Positions 61,211 to 64,000 of a stretch of 64,000 nt of DNA are shown here, one piece after another. The stretch spans positions 1,183,001 through 1,247,000 of the forward strand of contig OY987248.1 in assembly GCA_963920765.1 (NCBI GenBank). The letters run 5' to 3'. This DNA is from Ulota crispa (lineage: Eukaryota > Streptophyta > Bryopsida > Orthotrichales > Orthotrichaceae). The position numbers were made by a program, and so were the translations under genes. The notes below the pieces were generated by a model. It was not told the DNA's origin, ran no database searches, and was given only the letters and a program-made list of their open reading frames with translations. How positions within the stretch are numbered: the stretch's first letter is position 1; each line of letters opens with the position of its first letter.

Positions 61211-62130
61211 CCCCTAAAGCACTAAGCTCAAATTCTCACCAAAACTGCTCCAAAACTGCCATTTCTAGTACAAGTATCAACTTTTAGAAAAAAAACTTTT
61301 TTGACAAATGTGCCATAAGATATTGTACTACATTAGTATCCAAAGATGTGAAAAAAAATTCAAGAGTTTTCACCATGTTAATTGTCAGATAATTGAGTTT
61401 GAATTAACAAAAAGCCATTTTTTGTCTCTGCAAAAATTCAGGCAACTGCACTTCACAAGGTCATACTTATATGAAAAAATCTCCAAAATGGTTGTGATAT
61501 TTTGGGTCTCTTCTTCAAAGCAAGTTGGGTACACACTTGAAAATTTTCAAATCATTTGGAATTGTAACACATGGAAAATCAATAGTAAGTAAAAAAAAAG
61601 TACGGAATGATTCAAACCACTAAAGTGTTAAAAACTTAATTATGGAAATGAAAATTCCAATCCTAATGGTTGTAATGTTGTGATAAATAATTTACGTCTT
61701 TTGGTTTTTGTTTTTTTTCTAAAATATTGAAGATTGAGTAAATTAATGAACTTCAAAGTTTATTTTACAGTAGAGAATCCATAACTGTTTGTAAACAAAA
61801 TCTCCTCATAACTTTCATCTCATTGACGAAAATGGAATGATTCAAAACTTCCCAAGTACATATAAATCCAAAGAATCAATTTCAAAAAAAAATTCTAAAA
61901 ACTTGATTTTTAAAAGAACTTTTTTGGCTTCCCGCCGAGTAAAGAAAACTACATATCATGCAATAACTTTTGAACCATGAAGTGAGAAGTTATGAAAATT
62001 ATTGGGCCTAAAAGTTACTCCTCAAACATATCATGTGTAAAAATTTCAAGAAAAAAAATGAAAACCCCATTAGTAGTGAGCTACCCAAAATTGCTATGTT
62101 GCCCAAAAGGGGTGTTCAATGCTTTAGGGG
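61211..62130. mobile_element. TTAA-flanked MITE, family C1 copy 2 (920 bp)
   Basis: Left end CCCCTAAAGCACTAAGC after TTAA at 61207-61210; right end GTTCAATGCTTTAGGGG before TTAA at 62131-62134. The interior is collinear with the 904-bp copy at 40513. Confidence 0.8.
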
Positions 62131-62373
62131 TTAATCCATAAAGTTTCTAATCAAATGGTCGCAAAACTATCTCTTCTTTGGCTTTCTACCAAAAATGTTT
62201 CAGCTTTACCAAGTTGCCCTCATTTTTCCACAGAAGCACACTTTCTCTTAGATGGTCCGTTCACAAGCCCCCTACAATCCTACCTCACCTTATGTCACTC
62301 TTTCTATACAACCGCCATATGACGGGTCCGAGGATGTGTCACCACATAGCCCTAGCAAACATTCTCAGTTATA

Positions 62374-62726
62374 AAGTATGTACACACATAAGCATCAAAC
62401 TAAGGGATTTGAACATGATGAATGTCAATAAACAACTAGCAAATTATAAGGATCCTATTAGGAATAGAAAAATAATGAGTTTGCACATTCGAATATATAA
62501 TTTGGATATTGTGAGAATAAGTTGTGAATTTTTGAAGAGCAAACTACCACTGCACCCATTACCACTTTCAAGATTGTCTACAGATTTTTCAAAATTTCAG
62601 TACCACTGCACCCATTACCACTTTCAAGATCGTATACAGATTTTTCAAAATTTCAGAGGTGACCGTCTTCCAAAATTTCAGAGGTGACGGTTATGGGGAC
62701 AGTGGTGCTTATGGGTGTACATGCCT
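62374..62726. mobile_element. TA-type MITE, family D variant, with 56-bp tandem duplication
   Basis: Tips AAGTATGTACACACATAAGC and GCTTATGGGTGTACATGCCT, flanked by TA (62372-62373, 62727-62728). Two adjacent 56-bp units (62545-62600, 62601-62656) begin TACCACTGCACCCATTACC. A 169-codon frame running into it is not a gene. Confidence 0.7.
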
Positions 62727-62728
62727 TA

Positions 62729-63532
62729 TCACTCTTTAGGTTCCCGAAATGTAGGGTTTCAGATGTCCAAGTGCCATGTCTGGAGGAGTGCAGGCTTCCA
62801 ATTCCGGGAGTAAGGCGTAACAAAGACGCGATATCAGACCTCTGTGGGCAGGTTTAGGCAAAATCTTAAGTCTGAAGATGGGTCACTCTCCGCAGCGAGC
62901 GCTCCGCTGTACCTGGCTGTTGAATTGTTGTCACTTTCTGTAGAGGTAAGCCAGTCCATGAGTGTTCGCTTGTGCAGATGTAATGGGTAATTGCGGTGTT
63001 GAATTATTGGCAATAAGTAAGCTTAATATCAGGGTGAATTGAGACATTTTTGGATTGCATCATCACGAGTAAAGGTGAAGCTCGGATTTCCGCTTCCTTC
63101 AATTGATGGCAAGTGTCGCTCTCAAATTCAAGGATATCAATGCAGCTCCCGTGTTTCATTAATTCAAAGTACCAGTCGCACGAGAAGGACATGTCCGACT
63201 AACCATCTACATTCTCCACCCCAATATCCAACAACTGAAAGCCCATGAGTTTCGGTTCCAAAATAAGCATCGTCAGTGACCGACCTTTAAGAACATTTCA
63301 TATTGTCAAAGTGCACATCCACAGAACCAAACGTGAAAAACTTTCGAAGCAGTAGTTCACAACAACCGTAAGGAAGTGCCATGTCAAGCCCCTCCCCGTC
63401 CTGGTCGTAAGCACATAAGCATAAATCGGCAGCACAAGCACACAACTAAGCTGAAGTGATATTATTCTTTTAAAGGTGGTGTTCTGAAACACCATTTTGA
63501 AAGAGCGCACTTGCTCAGAGAGCTGGAGCCAA
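62729..63532. other. Downstream flank of histone H2A
   Basis: No recognised gene. It may contain the H2A 3' untranslated region next to 63532. Confidence 0.4.

Positions 63533-64000
<468 letters not shown>

Noticed and set aside
62178-62687. 169-codon frame
   Set aside because: Its second half is the 56-bp tandem duplication inside a MITE and its first half has no family resemblance.

Overview
The window is AT-rich, MITE-dense nuclear DNA of a land plant. It holds spliced genes with GT-AG introns: a plant-type 40S ribosomal protein gene with telo-boxes, an H2A with the plant intron position, and XS/XH-domain (FDM/IDN2-type) genes, a family found only in land plants. An intronless H1-like gene with an arginine-rich, protamine-like tail points to a lineage with motile sperm (bryophyte, lycophyte or fern). 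I cannot name the species. There are no bacterial operons, CRISPR arrays or rRNA, and I saw no tRNA.

Layout. 1-8.8 kb: no gene; TTAA-flanked MITEs, a palindromic pair of MITEs, and a nested stack of Tourist-like MITEs. 9.6-10.1 kb (+): small single-pass membrane protein. 12.2-15.2 kb (-): microsomal glutathione S-transferase 3 (MGST3), five exons. 15.5 kb: LINE-like remnant. 15.8-20.6 kb: AT-rich, no gene. 20.6-21.0 kb (-): H1/protamine-like protein. 22.1-26.2 kb (-): secreted cysteine-containing protein, six exons. 27-30.7 kb: run of TTAA MITEs. 31.5-34.0 kb (-): ribosomal protein uS7/RPS5, four exons, with hAT-like foldback elements in two introns and a 1.35-kb minisatellite of 24-bp units just upstream. 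36-44 kb: MITEs and foldbacks. 44.4-47.0 kb (+): 5'-truncated, damaged XH-domain gene. 47-54 kb: nested MITEs and a 1-kb satellite of 15-bp units. 55.0-57.8 kb (-): XS-domain gene lacking the XH end. 58-63 kb: MITEs. 63.5-64 kb (-): 3' part of histone H2A, running off the window.

Three things stand out. (1) Many elements, from 72 to 920 bp, have ends that start CCC and sit between TTAA copies. This is the piggyBac signature and is unexpected in a land plant. (2) The H1-derived protamine candidate. (3) Two complementary halves of one RdDM-type gene lie tail to tail about 8 kb apart and share exons 3-6. Exons were joined by eye from splice sites, frame continuity and family knowledge; no transcript or database evidence was available.
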